A stretch of 64,000 nt of DNA from Bacillus fungorum (GCF_002746455.1 NZ_NWUW01000006.1:124001-188000), one strand, 5' to 3'. Counted from the first letter of the stretch, positions 55,694-63,723 are shown. Numbers and translations: made by a program. The notes: a model not told the origin generated them from the sequence alone.

Positions 55694-55996
55694 ATGTTGA
55701 AAAGGATATTGTTAGTTTCAACAAGTGCTCATGATATGAATGGACACCCGACTGGTTTGTGGCTTGAAGAGCTCGCAGCTCCTTATAATGTATTTGAAAA
55801 AGCTAAGTTTGATGTTGATATTGTGTCGATAAAGGGCGGTAGAGTACCTATTGATAGAGTGTCTATTCCGAACGGTATACCTCGTGAATTTAAGCGTGTC
55901 GCTTTTTTATTGCAAATTACGAAAAAAAGGAGCAAAATAAAAAAGGTCCTAGTCTATACAGGTACAAATGAAAATTTTCATATAGAAGCAGTTTAA
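55694..55996 (+). pseudogene. Truncated DJ-1/PfpI family protein
   Basis: The first ~65 residues match a DJ-1/PfpI (type 1 glutamine amidotransferase-like) chaperone/hydrolase: KRILLVSTSAHDMNGHPTGL, EELAAPYNVFEKAKFDVDIV, SIKGGRVPIDRVSIPNGIP. After LLQITKKRSKIKKVLVYTGT the sequence stops resembling the family; the nucleophile Cys region and roughly 120 C-terminal residues are missing. It has a start and RBS (AAGGAAGGGATATG) but is very likely non-functional. In B. subtilis ysmB lies here instead. Confidence 0.75.
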
Positions 55997-56060
55997 GTGC
56001 GCGAACTTAAAGTGTGTAAAATATAATGATAAAATAAGATGATGAATGAGAAAACGGGTG

Positions 56061-56870
56061 ATGAAGTTGAATAGAGCAATCGGTGTTATCGATTCAGGAG
56101 TTGGCGGTTTAACAGTAGCGAAGGAATTAATTCGTCAGTTGCCGAAAGAGCGCATTATATATTTAGGGGATACAGCACGTTGCCCTTATGGTCCACGTTC
56201 TCGAGAAGAAGTGCGTCAATTTACGTGGGAAATGACGGAGCATTTACTAGATTTAAATATCAAAATGTTAGTTATTGCATGTAATACAGCAACTGCAGTT
56301 GTATTAGAAGAGATGCAGAAACAATTACCAATTCCAGTGGTAGGAGTTATTCACCCAGGGTCACGTACAGCTTTAAAAATGACAAACACGTATCATGTTG
56401 GGATTATTGGAACGATTGGAACGGTGAAAAGTGGTGCATACGAAGAAGCGCTAAAGTCTATTAATAACCGTGTTATGGTAGAAAGTTTAGCGTGTCCGCC
56501 TTTCGTTGAGCTTGTAGAGAGTGGCAATTTCGAAAGTGAAATGGCATATGAAGTTGTAAGAGAAACGTTGCAACCGCTGAAGAATACTGATATTGATACA
56601 CTTATTTTAGGTTGTACACATTATCCAATTTTAGGTCCTGTTATTAAACAAGTAATGGGTGATAAAGTGCAACTGATTAGTTCAGGTGATGAAACAGCGC
56701 GTGAAGTAAGTACAATTTTATACCATAGTAAAATGTTGAATGAGGGAGAGGAACAAAGTGATCATCTCTTCTTAACAACAGGAAAAATAGGTCTATTTAA
56801 AGAAATTGCATCAAAATGGTTCGGTCAACCGATTGAAAATGTGAAACATATTCATTTAGAAAAAGAATAA
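56061..56870 (+). CDS. racE: Glutamate racemase
   Basis: The 269-residue enzyme makes D-glutamate for peptidoglycan. It has [20 protein letters not shown], the two catalytic Cys in [10 protein letters not shown] and [10 protein letters not shown], and [17 protein letters not shown] 56061 (MKLNRAIG) is the likely start; ATG 56046 in frame adds five residues and is possible. B. anthracis has two racemases; this gene stands where racE lies in Bacillus, after gerE. A terminator follows. Confidence 0.95.
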   Translation: MKLNRAIGVIDSGVGGLTVAKELIRQLPKERIIYLGDTARCPYGPRSREEVRQFTWEMTEHLLDLNIKMLVIACNTATAVVLEEMQKQLPIPVVGVIHPGSRTALKMTNTYHVGIIGTIGTVKSGAYEEALKSINNRVMVESLACPPFVELVESGNFESEMAYEVVRETLQPLKNTDIDTLILGCTHYPILGPVIKQVMGDKVQLISSGDETAREVSTILYHSKMLNEGEEQSDHLFLTTGKIGLFKEIASKWFGQPIENVKHIHLEKE

Positions 56871-56885
56871 TAGTAGCATTCATAT

Positions 56886-56918
56886 AAGTGAACTCCTGAG
56901 AAATCAGGAGTTTTTTGT
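56886..56918 (+). terminator. Terminator after racE
   Basis: AACTCCTGA and TCAGGAGTTTTTTG form a stem around GAAA. Confidence 0.85.
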
Positions 56919-57000
56919 TTGTAGGAAGCACAGCTAGTTCTAAAACATGAAACAGCTCGTATACATAATAGTACAAACTTAGATTTTAGGGGGGAATGGC

Positions 57001-58050
57001 ATGCCTAAATCCACTTTTAAATGGGTTGTTGGTGCTACTGTGAGCGCTGTTTTACTAACAGGGTGTGGCTTTATAAATCAGGAGAAAGCAACGGAACAAA
57101 TTGATCCGCCAAAACAAGTTACGTATACAGAGGGTGGAAAGAAAGAAGTAGCTAAGAAAGATAAGCAAGGACAAACGGTGAATAGAGAACTATACCTTGT
57201 TGATAAAAATGGTTATGTTGTACCACAAACGTTAGCTATACCTACTCCGAAAGCAAATGAGGTTATTCAGCAAACGTTAGAGTACCTTGTGAAAGATGGA
57301 CCGGTAACGAATTTATTACCGAATGGGTTCCGCGCAGTCATTCCAGCAAATACATCAATGACACTAGATTTGAAAAAAGATGGGACGGCAGTCATTGATT
57401 TTTCTAAAGAAATGAAAAACTATGCAAAAGAAGAAGAGCGTCAAATTATTGAGTCAATAGCGTGGACGTTGACGCAATTTAAAGAAGTAAAACAAGTGCA
57501 GTTCCAAATAAATGGCGAGAAATTGGCGAAGATGCCTATTGGTGGTACACCGCTTGGGGAAGGTGTGAGCCGTGCGAACGGTATCAATTTCGATGATGAA
57601 CAAGTGGCGGATGTCACAAATACAAAACCAGTTACACTTTATTTTATGGCACAAAATAATAATAAACAGCAATACTACGTACCAGTAACACGCCGCGTTG
57701 TAGAAGGGAAAGAAAATGATTATGCAGCAATTGTAGATGAACTTGTAAAAGGGCCGATTCATCAATCTCTTCTGAACGATTTCAATCCAGGAGTTAAGCT
57801 GATTACGAATCCGAAATTACAAGATGGAAATCTTACATTAAACTTTAATGAAAATATATTTATAAACCCAGATAAAAATATGATTTCAAATTACGTATTG
57901 AAGTCATTAGTTTTATCTTTAACAGAAAAGAAAGGCGTGAAAAGTGTTTCTATTGAAGTAAATGGTAAAGCAAATCTTATAGATGAAAAGGGTGGAAAGT
58001 TAATAAAACCTGTAGATCGTCCAGAAAACGTGAATACAGGTAGTTTTTAA
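57001..58050 (+). CDS. gerM: Spore germination lipoprotein GerM
   Basis: The 349-residue protein has a lipoprotein signal (VLLTGCGF, Cys near residue 22), a charged linker and two GerMN domains (about 75-190 and 215-330) with VIQQTLEYLVKDGPVTNLLPNG and AIVDELVKGPIHQSLLNDF. GerM is part of the sporulation channel between mother cell and forespore in B. subtilis. GGGGGGAATGGC precedes the ATG. Located before rph-rdgB as in B. subtilis. Confidence 0.95.
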   Translation: MPKSTFKWVVGATVSAVLLTGCGFINQEKATEQIDPPKQVTYTEGGKKEVAKKDKQGQTVNRELYLVDKNGYVVPQTLAIPTPKANEVIQQTLEYLVKDGPVTNLLPNGFRAVIPANTSMTLDLKKDGTAVIDFSKEMKNYAKEEERQIIESIAWTLTQFKEVKQVQFQINGEKLAKMPIGGTPLGEGVSRANGINFDDEQVADVTNTKPVTLYFMAQNNNKQQYYVPVTRRVVEGKENDYAAIVDELVKGPIHQSLLNDFNPGVKLITNPKLQDGNLTLNFNENIFINPDKNMISNYVLKSLVLSLTEKKGVKSVSIEVNGKANLIDEKGGKLIKPVDRPENVNTGSF

Positions 58051-58075
58051 TCGCCAATAATTTGATATACTTAAG

Positions 58076-58115
58076 TAAGAAAGGGGAATAGCTTTTTGGG
58101 TTCCCCTTCTTTTAT
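58076..58115 (+). terminator. Terminator after gerM
   Basis: AAGAAAGGGGAA and TTCCCCTTCTTTT pair around a loop AGCTTTTTGGG. Confidence 0.85.
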
Positions 58116-58178
58116 TGTATACATATCATACATTTAAATTTGGCTATACTAACAAGTAGTTATGAGGAGGTTATTTTT

Positions 58179-58916
58179 ATGCGAGTAGATGGTAGAGAGA
58201 AAACAGAATTACGCCATATACATATTCATACGAATTATTTAAAACATCCAGAAGGATCAGTGTTAATTGAGGTTGGGGATACAAAGGTAATTTGCTCAGC
58301 GACAATTGAAGAGCGTGTCCCGCCGTTTATGCGTGGAGAAGGAAAGGGCTGGGTAACAGCTGAATATGCGATGATTCCACGTGCGACAGAACAACGTACA
58401 ATCAGGGAGTCAAGTAAAGGGAAAGTAACAGGGCGTACAATGGAAATCCAACGCTTAATTGGAAGAGCATTACGTGCGGTAGTTGACTTAGAAGCCCTTG
58501 GTGAGAGAACGGTTTGGATTGATTGTGATGTTATTCAAGCGGATGGTGGAACGAGAACTGCTTCTATTACAGGTGCATATGTAGCGATGGTATTAGCGTT
58601 TGAGAAGTTATTACAAGCAGAAAAAGTATCTAAAATTCCAGTGAAAGATTATTTAGCAGCAACGTCAGTAGGGATTGTTGAAGAGCAAGGCGTTGTTTTA
58701 GATTTAAACTACGCAGAAGATTCTAAAGCAGACGTTGATATGAATGTAATTATGACTGGGAAAGGTCAATTTGTTGAAGTGCAAGGAACTGGAGAAGAAG
58801 CGACGTTTAGCAGAGCGCAGTTAAATGAATTGCTTGATGCTGCAGAACAAGGCATTTTCCAACTGATTGACATGCAAAAAGAAGCGTTAGGTGACATCGT
58901 ATCTCATATAGAGTAG
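58179..58916 (+). CDS. rph: Ribonuclease PH
   Basis: A 245-residue phosphorolytic 3'-5' exoribonuclease that trims tRNA 3' ends: [68 protein letters not shown] 58179 has GAGGAGG about 8 nt upstream; a longer frame to 58140 lacks such a site. Followed by rdgB and ysnB in a tight operon. Confidence 0.96.
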   Translation: MRVDGREKTELRHIHIHTNYLKHPEGSVLIEVGDTKVICSATIEERVPPFMRGEGKGWVTAEYAMIPRATEQRTIRESSKGKVTGRTMEIQRLIGRALRAVVDLEALGERTVWIDCDVIQADGGTRTASITGAYVAMVLAFEKLLQAEKVSKIPVKDYLAATSVGIVEEQGVVLDLNYAEDSKADVDMNVIMTGKGQFVEVQGTGEEATFSRAQLNELLDAAEQGIFQLIDMQKEALGDIVSHIE

Positions 58917-58927
58917 AGGTGGAAAAT

Positions 58928-59536
58928 ATGAAACAAGTTGTTGTAGCGACAAAAAATATGGGGAAAGTACGTGAATTTGCTGAGTTATTTGAGCGATTTG
59001 ATTTAGAAGTGAAATCATTACACGATTTTCCTCATATTGAAGAAGTCGAAGAAACTGGTGAAACATTTGAAGAAAATGCGATCTTAAAAGCGGATAGTTT
59101 GAGTAGACAGCTGAATGCGATTGTAATTGCGGATGATTCAGGTCTTATTGTAGATGCTTTAAATGGAAAACCAGGTGTGTATTCAGCTCGTTTTGCTGGA
59201 GAGCCGAAAGATGATCAAGCGAATATTGATAAAGTTTTACAAGAATTAAATGACGTAGCGTTTGAAAAGCGTAAAGCTCGTTTCTACTGTGCGTTAGCAG
59301 TGGCTTTCCCAGAAGTTGATAAAAAACCTGTCATTGTAAATGGGACGTGCGAAGGCTATATTTTAGAACAGCGCCGCGGGGAAAACGGCTTTGGATATGA
59401 TCCAATCTTTTATGTGGAAGAATATAAAAAAGCGATGGCGGAACTAAGTTCAGATGAGAAAAATGCTATTAGTCACCGCGGACGTGCTCTTCGTAAATTA
59501 GAAGAAAAAATCCCTGAATGGTTTTTAGGAGAATAA
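58928..59536 (+). CDS. rdgB: XTP/dITP diphosphatase (RdgB/HAM1 family)
   Basis: The 202-residue house-cleaning enzyme removes non-canonical purine nucleotides such as dITP and XTP. It has [43 protein letters not shown] and the motif [41 protein letters not shown] 58928 has GAGGTGG upstream. Part of rph-rdgB-ysnB. Gene known as ysnA in B. subtilis. Confidence 0.95.
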   Translation: MKQVVVATKNMGKVREFAELFERFDLEVKSLHDFPHIEEVEETGETFEENAILKADSLSRQLNAIVIADDSGLIVDALNGKPGVYSARFAGEPKDDQANIDKVLQELNDVAFEKRKARFYCALAVAFPEVDKKPVIVNGTCEGYILEQRRGENGFGYDPIFYVEEYKKAMAELSSDEKNAISHRGRALRKLEEKIPEWFLGE

Positions 59537-59549
59537 GGGAGAGAGATTG

Positions 59550-60053
59550 ATGAAAGCTTTAATCGTAAGCGATAGTCATAGCTCTGTGAAGGAATTACAG
59601 CAGTTAAAAGAGAAGTATGAAGGGAAAGTAGATATCATGATTCATTGCGGTGATTCAGAGCTAACGCCTGCTCATGAAGAGCTGCAAGGTTTCCATGTTG
59701 TAAAAGGGAACTGTGATTATGCTAACTTTCAAGATGAAATTGTAACTGATGTAGATGGCATTCGTTTCGTAGTTGTGCACGGACATCGTCATAACGTGAA
59801 AATGACATTACAAACATTAGCGTACCGTGCAGAAGAGGTAGGGGCGCAAGTTGCATGCTTCGGACACTCTCACGTATTAGGTGCGGAATTAATCGACGGT
59901 GTTTTATTTATTAATCCAGGCAGTGTTTTATTACCGCGTCAGCGTGTAGAAAAAACATTTGCTTTATTAGAAGTGGATGAAAATCAAATGGAAGTTCGTT
60001 TTGAAACACTAGATGGACAGCTAGTTGAACAAGCAGTTTTAAAAAGAGGATAA
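59550..60053 (+). CDS. ysnB: YfcE/MJ0936-type metallophosphoesterase (YsnB)
   Basis: The 167-residue calcineurin-like phosphodiesterase has metal ligand motifs SDSHSS, HCGDSE, KGNCDY, VHGHRHNV and GHSHV. Its biological substrate is unknown. ATG 59550 is preceded by AGGGAGAGAG. Last gene of the rph-rdgB-ysnB unit and followed by a terminator, then tRNA genes. Confidence 0.93.
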   Translation: MKALIVSDSHSSVKELQQLKEKYEGKVDIMIHCGDSELTPAHEELQGFHVVKGNCDYANFQDEIVTDVDGIRFVVVHGHRHNVKMTLQTLAYRAEEVGAQVACFGHSHVLGAELIDGVLFINPGSVLLPRQRVEKTFALLEVDENQMEVRFETLDGQLVEQAVLKRG

Positions 60054-60078
60054 GAAAATTTATCCTCTTTTTAAAAAA
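60041..60078 (+). terminator. Terminator after ysnB
   Basis: AAAAAGAGGATAA and TTATCCTCTTTTT pair around GAAAAT, overlapping the stop. Confidence 0.85.
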
Positions 60079-60082
60079 GGTG

Positions 60083-60111
60083 TTGACTTTATGTATGGTT
60101 ATACATATAAT
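60083..60111 (+). promoter_or_regulatory. Promoter of the tRNA-Gly/tRNA-Arg pair
   Basis: TTGACT (60083-60088) and TATAAT (60106-60111), 17-nt spacing; a strong sigma-A promoter about 50 bases before tRNA-Gly. Confidence 0.88.
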
Positions 60112-60162
60112 AAATATTGTCGATAGGGCAACAGCGCTAACGAAGAAAGTAAAATAACATAT

Positions 60163-60236
60163 GCGGGTGTAGTTTAGTGGTAAAACAAGAGCCTTCCAAG
60201 CTCTGGTCGAGAGTTCGATTCTCTTCACCCGCTCCA
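60163..60236 (+). tRNA. tRNA-Gly(UCC)
   Basis: The 74-nt cloverleaf has acceptor arms GCGGGTG and CACCCGC, D arm TAGTTTAGTGGTAAAA, anticodon TCC in the loop CTTCCAA, T arm GAGAGTTCGATTCTCTT and an encoded CCA. Reads glycine codons GGA/GGG. Transcribed from the promoter at 60083 ahead of tRNA-Arg. Confidence 0.96.
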
Positions 60237-60237
60237 T

Positions 60238-60598
60238 GTCCCAGTAGCTCAGCAGGATAGAGCAACGGCCTTCAAGAAAAATAGGAGCCTTTATAGGGAA
60301 ACAAGAACCTATAAAGTGGACGACACTATATCGGTGAAGCCTTAACAGTTCGGCTGATGGTAATACCGAGGAAACTTACGATCTTGAAAAAGATTAAGGA
60401 GTTTTGAATGATTAAGTGAAACTTAATGGTAAAGACTCTAAAGTATGATGGAAATCATCGTGAGGTTCCGTAGAGACTACACGTGTCGCACCTGAAATGG
60501 TGAAGATATAGTCCAGACTACAAACAGTAATTGCTGGTAGCGAAAGCTATGGTGGTAAGCTAAGCCGTCGGTCGGGAGTTCGAATCTCTCCTGGGACG
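60238..60598 (+). tRNA. tRNA-Arg(UCU) interrupted by a group I intron
   Basis: The 5' exon (60238-60272: GTCCCAG acceptor, D arm, half of the anticodon stem ending CCTT) and the 3' exon (60560-60598: CTAAGCCGT, variable, T arm GGGAGTTCGAATCTCTC, CTGGGAC and discriminator G) join into a normal 74-nt tRNA with anticodon loop CTTCTAA, anticodon TCT. The 287-nt insert lies between U34 and C35. At the CCA position the DNA reads CTA (60599-60601), so CCA must be added by the cell. Exon limits rest on exon pairing and group I rules (U before, G at the end of the intron). Confidence 0.9.
60273..60559 (+). ncRNA. Group I self-splicing intron in tRNA-Arg
   Basis: The 287-nt insert ends in G and the 5' exon ends in U, the standard group I boundaries. 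Core signals: GTAGAGACTACACG (60471-60484) and AAGATATAGTCC (60503-60514), where GACTA pairs TAGTC to form P7; TAATACCGAGGAAACTTACG (from about 60361) for the P4-P6 side. No ORF is present, so no homing endonuclease. Splicing is required for a functional anticodon. Intron class was not worked out and P1 pairing is imperfect in a simple fold. Confidence 0.88.
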
Positions 60599-60643
60599 CT
60601 AAGAAAACCTTGTTATCTTTTGGTAACAAGGTTTTTGTTTGTC
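60575..60643 (+). repeat. tRNA-Arg 3' end plus terminator, copy 1 (integration-type site)
   Basis: The T arm, acceptor 3' strand and following terminator stem (AACCTTGTTA / TAACAAGGTT) recur at 61228-61297 with few changes. The stretch CTCTCCTGGGACGCTAA is identical in both. Confidence 0.85.
60602..60642 (+). terminator. Terminator after tRNA-Arg
   Basis: AAAACCTTGTTA and TAACAAGGTTTTT pair around TCTTTTGG. Confidence 0.88.
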
Positions 60644-60764
60644 TACAAATTGATATATGTGCAAAAGGTGTAAAAAATATAACGTAATATATGGTAATTA
60701 TTATGTGTAACGGATTAAAGTACATTAAGAAAAGAACACCATTTATGCGCTTTATTCCTCTTAT

Positions 60765-60860
60765 TTAATTTAAAGAATCAATAGGCTTATGATGGAATTT
60801 AAATCCATATCCGTATTCTCCTAATTTTTCACTTAGAATGTTATAAAACTTTTTACCATT
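60765..60860 (-). pseudogene. C-terminal coding remnant in the tRNA-flanked segment (minus strand)
   Basis: The minus strand reads GKKFYNILSEKLGEYGYGFK then FHHKPIDSLN and a stop, an ordered protein-like sequence without a start and with a stop just upstream. It looks like the end of a gene lost by deletion. No family recognised. Confidence 0.4.
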
Positions 60861-60868
60861 CTAGTACG

Positions 60869-60967
60869 ACTGAGCAGCCGTTATCGGAACTTATCCCTGA
60901 TAGTGTGTTACAATTAATAGAAGCGGAAAACGAGAATCTCCAATTGACTGGACCTGTGATTGGTTAG
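60869..60967 (+). pseudogene. C-terminal coding remnant in the tRNA-flanked segment (plus strand)
   Basis: In frame: TEQPLSELIPDSVLQLIEAE then NENLQLTGPVIG and a TAG stop. There is no start upstream in the same frame within a plausible gene, and the sequence looks like the tail of a helical regulator-type protein. Family not recognised. Confidence 0.4.
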
Positions 60968-61008
60968 ACGGTTTAAAAAGGTTGTATAAAAAGGGAGATG
61001 GCGCAAAG

Positions 61009-61209
61009 ATGGCGAGATCAAATGAGAATGATTTAACGGAGAAATTGGCAGAAGGTCAACGGAAATATGGTGATGGCAACTTTACAGTACAGAACATCGG
61101 TGATGAAACTAACCCGAATTGGACTGTCGTAAAAAATGTGAGGAAGGGATCGGCAGGCATTCGCGAAGGAGAAGATATATTAAGACTGCGATCAAAATAT
61201 ATAAAATAG
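61009..61209 (+). CDS. Small unknown protein in the tRNA-flanked segment, 66 residues
   Basis: ATG 61009 follows AGGGAGATGG and encodes MARSNENDLTEKLAEGQRKY and a mixed C-terminus (GDGNFTVQNIGDETNPNWTV, REGEDILRLRSKYIK). Acidic-basic balance and no membrane helix; no family recognised. It ends 19 bases before the second tRNA-Arg 3' end copy, so it is the best candidate gene carried by the integrated segment. The ORF may be extended upstream to 60982 but without a better RBS. Confidence 0.55.
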   Translation: MARSNENDLTEKLAEGQRKYGDGNFTVQNIGDETNPNWTVVKNVRKGSAGIREGEDILRLRSKYIK

Positions 61210-61227
61210 TACGGAAATGAGCGGGCC

Positions 61228-61297
61228 GAGAGTTCGAACCTCTCCTGGGACGCTAACAAAACCTTGTTATTTTTTGATAACAAGGTTTTTTGTTTAT
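61228..61297 (+). repeat. tRNA-Arg 3' end plus terminator, copy 2
   Basis: GAGAGTTCGAACCTCTC, CTGGGACGCTAA and the following AACCTTGTTA / TAACAAGGTT hairpin repeat the 3' third of tRNA-Arg and its terminator. No 5' portion of a tRNA precedes it. This is the signature of integration into, or duplication of, a tRNA 3' end. Confidence 0.85.
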
Positions 61298-61303
61298 TTT
61301 AAA

Positions 61304-61918
61304 TTAGTTATTAATAAATTTGTCAAAGACAAAACCATAATCTTTCACGTTATATTGCTTCTTCGTATCAACAAGCCAGTTAAAGGCAATCTCGTTCATT
61401 TCTTTAAATTGCTCTGCTAAATTTACTTGTGCGTTTGAAATACGGCTGAAAGCGTTAGATGCCATATCTAAACTTTTGTGTGCATATTGTAATGTAATGT
61501 CGTTGTCGTATGAAATTTCTTCTATTTTAAGTAAAGCTTTATATAAATCTTTTAATTCCTCAATATGTTTTTTATGAATATCAATTGAATAATGCTCATC
61601 CCCCATTTGAAACTTAATTTCTACATCTAAATCAATCGTTCCCGCAGTTTCAAGTGCTACGTTTTTAATTTGATATTTGCTATAACTAAAGCGGCGTAGT
61701 GTACGTTTTTTACTTGTCGCACTTGTACCATCTAGATGGAGTAATCCTTTGTTTGTGAAGCAATATTCATCTGATTTCGATTTAATTAGAAAGTAAATTT
61801 TCTCCCCATCTTCATGCATTACGTAATCATCAGCGTCGACTTTATCGTAATCTTTCGGTGTAATGACAGAACCTACATCACTTAATCCTAAAACATCAGC
61901 AGCTACTTTTTTGAACAT
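61304..61918 (-). CDS. YvbH-like protein with PH-like domain
   Basis: A 204-residue cytoplasmic protein: MFKKVAADVLGLSDVGSVIT, DADDYVMHEDGEKIYFLIKSKSDEYCFTN, ETAGTIDLDVEIKFQM, then a helical C-terminus (LKDLYKALLKIEEISYDND, VKDYGFVFDKFINN). It corresponds to B. subtilis YvbH, which has a bacterial PH-like domain; function unknown. ATG 61918 has AAGGGGG upstream; a longer in-frame start at 61969 is less likely. Monocistronic. Confidence 0.88.
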   Translation of the reverse strand: MFKKVAADVLGLSDVGSVITPKDYDKVDADDYVMHEDGEKIYFLIKSKSDEYCFTNKGLLHLDGTSATSKKRTLRRFSYSKYQIKNVALETAGTIDLDVEIKFQMGDEHYSIDIHKKHIEELKDLYKALLKIEEISYDNDITLQYAHKSLDMASNAFSRISNAQVNLAEQFKEMNEIAFNWLVDTKKQYNVKDYGFVFDKFINN

Positions 61919-62087
61919 ATATAATCCCCCTTGTAAAAAATTCTTAATTGTACAAAAATATATTAACATGATTTTAAATTATTTTTGAAATCTTACAATT
62001 CTGTAAGGTAACTGTAAGGTAGTTCGATGGTAACAAATTGCTAATCCTCTATAATGAAGGTAACAACGATAAAACGAGGAGGAAGAA

Positions 62088-62192
62088 ATGATGAAAGGAT
62101 TAATCGTAACCGGTTTAACAGTTGCTTTTGGATTTGTAGCGTATGAGAAACTAACGTATGTAGTTGATGTTGTGAAACATTTAATCGCTTAG
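62088..62192 (+). CDS. Very small membrane protein, 34 residues
   Basis: ATG 62088 (or 62091) after GAGGAGGAAG encodes MMKGLIVTGLTVAFGFVAYE then KLTYVVDVVKHLIA: one hydrophobic segment followed by an amphipathic tail with His and Lys. Upstream repeats TGTAAGGTAACTGTAAGGTA (62002-62021) and TATAATG suggest a promoter. No family recognised. The good RBS and conserved-looking codons support expression. Confidence 0.62.
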   Translation: MMKGLIVTGLTVAFGFVAYEKLTYVVDVVKHLIA

Positions 62193-62214
62193 AGGGAACT
62201 ACCATTGAGAGGGA

Positions 62215-62475
62215 ATGAGTGAATGGATGGAATGGTTATTTGGAATTATAGGTACTTGTAGTGTAGTGTTATTGTTTTTTGTCCCAAGTGGTATACTTAG
62301 TTCGACAACGAGTTTGTTCTTCTTAAGTTTGTTTGCTTGTACGATGCTTATCATTATGTTTTTAATGAAGCGAAGTAAACCGATCTTCTATTTTAGCATG
62401 ATTATTATGGCAATTATTGTTCTCCAAATTATTACCCTTGTTATATACCCCACTATTATAAAAGCTTTCCATTAA
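62215..62475 (+). CDS. Small membrane protein of unknown function, 86 residues
   Basis: The protein is mostly hydrophobic with three likely membrane helices (about 7-25, 30-50 and 57-80, MSEWMEWLFGIIGTCSVVLL at the start). GAGAGGGA lies before the start, and the gene is 22 bases after the 34-residue gene, so both may be expressed together. A terminator follows. No family recognised. Confidence 0.68.
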   Translation: MSEWMEWLFGIIGTCSVVLLFFVPSGILSSTTSLFFLSLFACTMLIIMFLMKRSKPIFYFSMIIMAIIVLQIITLVIYPTIIKAFH

Positions 62476-62477
62476 TG

Positions 62478-62514
62478 ATAAATCCTCTGCTTTAATTGCT
62501 GAGGATTTTTATTT
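62478..62514 (+). terminator. Terminator after the 86-residue membrane protein
   Basis: AAATCCTCTGC and GCTGAGGATTTTT form a stem around TTTAATT. The gap up to 62672 that follows is AT-rich and should contain the ysoA promoter; nothing else is seen. Confidence 0.82.
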
Positions 62515-62672
62515 GTACATTTTTAATTTTTAGTAAGGATTTGTTTATATTGAAATAGAAAAATTAAATATTTTCATATTTCAAACAAAGGGTTTTGGGA
62601 TGTTGTGTTCTCATTACTCATTTGATATATTTACTTTAAAGATAATTAAAATCTAGAAAAAGAGGCGGACGT

Positions 62673-63671
62673 ATGGATAAAAAAGAAAATACGGTCGTAT
62701 TGTTTCCGCAACTATCAGAGCGATATATTGATGAAGGTTTTTTAGCACTGAAAGAGCGAAAATTCGAAGATGCATTGCGCTGCTTTGAAATATTACGTCA
62801 GTATAATGCAGAAACGGAACAAACGGAACTAGCTTCAGTTATTTGTTTGTTAGAGTTAAAGCGTATGGAAGAAGCGAAAGACAAATGTGAACAGTTGCTT
62901 GAAACAGGGGCTGTATTATTTGGTGATATTCTTGAAACGTATGTGACAATTTTAGTTCAAACAAATGATTATGAAGGTGTAATTGAAACCGTTGAAAAAG
63001 TTTTGCAAACGAAAGATATAATGCCTGAACAAAAGGAAAAACTAGCACAGCTCGCTTTATTTGCAGAAGGTATGTTAAATGAAGTAGATACGTCACTAGT
63101 CGATTCGAATTTTGAATTAGATGAATTTACTAATGAAATGTTTGGAGAAAACTTTGGGCAAAAGCTAAGAGCGATTCAGCAACTTTCGTTAAAAGACTTG
63201 GATCTTGCATTACCTATTTTAAAGAAATTTTTAATAGACGAAAAACAGCACCCTTATTTGAAAACTTCTATTTTGTATAAAATGATAGAAAATCAAATAG
63301 AAGAAGAGATAGAGGTAGAGAAGTTTGGGGATACGATTAAGGTGATTCCAGCATTTACAGGTCATAATGAGGAGCAATCCGATAACATTATACATACATT
63401 ATCAAGCCGATTAGAGCAAAAGTATCCCGATATATTTGATGCGATGGTTACATATTGGAAAGAGTTGCAAATTAGCGTTTTCCCATTCGCTCTATTAATG
63501 GATAAAGTCGAGATTTGGGCTGCTGTTTTAGAGAGAATTGGAAGAAAGCGTTTCGGATTGACTATTGATGAAGAAGAACTTATGATAGCGTATAATATTG
63601 AATTAGAAGAGTTTCATATTGCTTATCAATGGTTATTACGTGTTGAAAGAGAAGGATATTTGCCCGTATAA
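62673..63671 (+). CDS. ysoA: TPR repeat protein YsoA
   Basis: The 332-residue protein has N-terminal tetratricopeptide-like helices (DEGFLALKERKFEDALRCFEILRQYN, LLELKRMEEAKDKCEQLLETG, YEGVIETVEKVLQTKD) and a C-terminal helical region. This is the YsoA family, which lies next to tig in B. subtilis; function unknown, protein-protein contact is implied by TPR. AGAGGCGGACG precedes the ATG. Confidence 0.9.
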   Translation: MDKKENTVVLFPQLSERYIDEGFLALKERKFEDALRCFEILRQYNAETEQTELASVICLLELKRMEEAKDKCEQLLETGAVLFGDILETYVTILVQTNDYEGVIETVEKVLQTKDIMPEQKEKLAQLALFAEGMLNEVDTSLVDSNFELDEFTNEMFGENFGQKLRAIQQLSLKDLDLALPILKKFLIDEKQHPYLKTSILYKMIENQIEEEIEVEKFGDTIKVIPAFTGHNEEQSDNIIHTLSSRLEQKYPDIFDAMVTYWKELQISVFPFALLMDKVEIWAAVLERIGRKRFGLTIDEEELMIAYNIELEEFHIAYQWLLRVEREGYLPV

Positions 63672-63695
63672 TTATGAAAAAGAATCGTTCGGTTC

Positions 63696-63723
63696 TTGAA
63701 ACGAGCATATTCTATGTTATAAT
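63696..63723 (+). promoter_or_regulatory. Promoter of tig
   Basis: TTGAAA (63696-63701) and TATAAT (63718-63723), 16-nt spacing, about 260 bases before the tig start. Confidence 0.85.

Noticed and set aside
60477-60725. Minus-strand ORF containing SQERFELPTDGL
   Set aside because: This peptide is the well-known false translation of the antisense of a tRNA; similar artefacts are at 61056-61283 (SQERFELSARS) and 59911-60237 (RIELSTRAWKAL).
61219-61255. Second tRNA-Arg gene
   Set aside because: Only the T arm and 3' acceptor strand are present; no D arm or anticodon arm upstream, so it is a partial copy.
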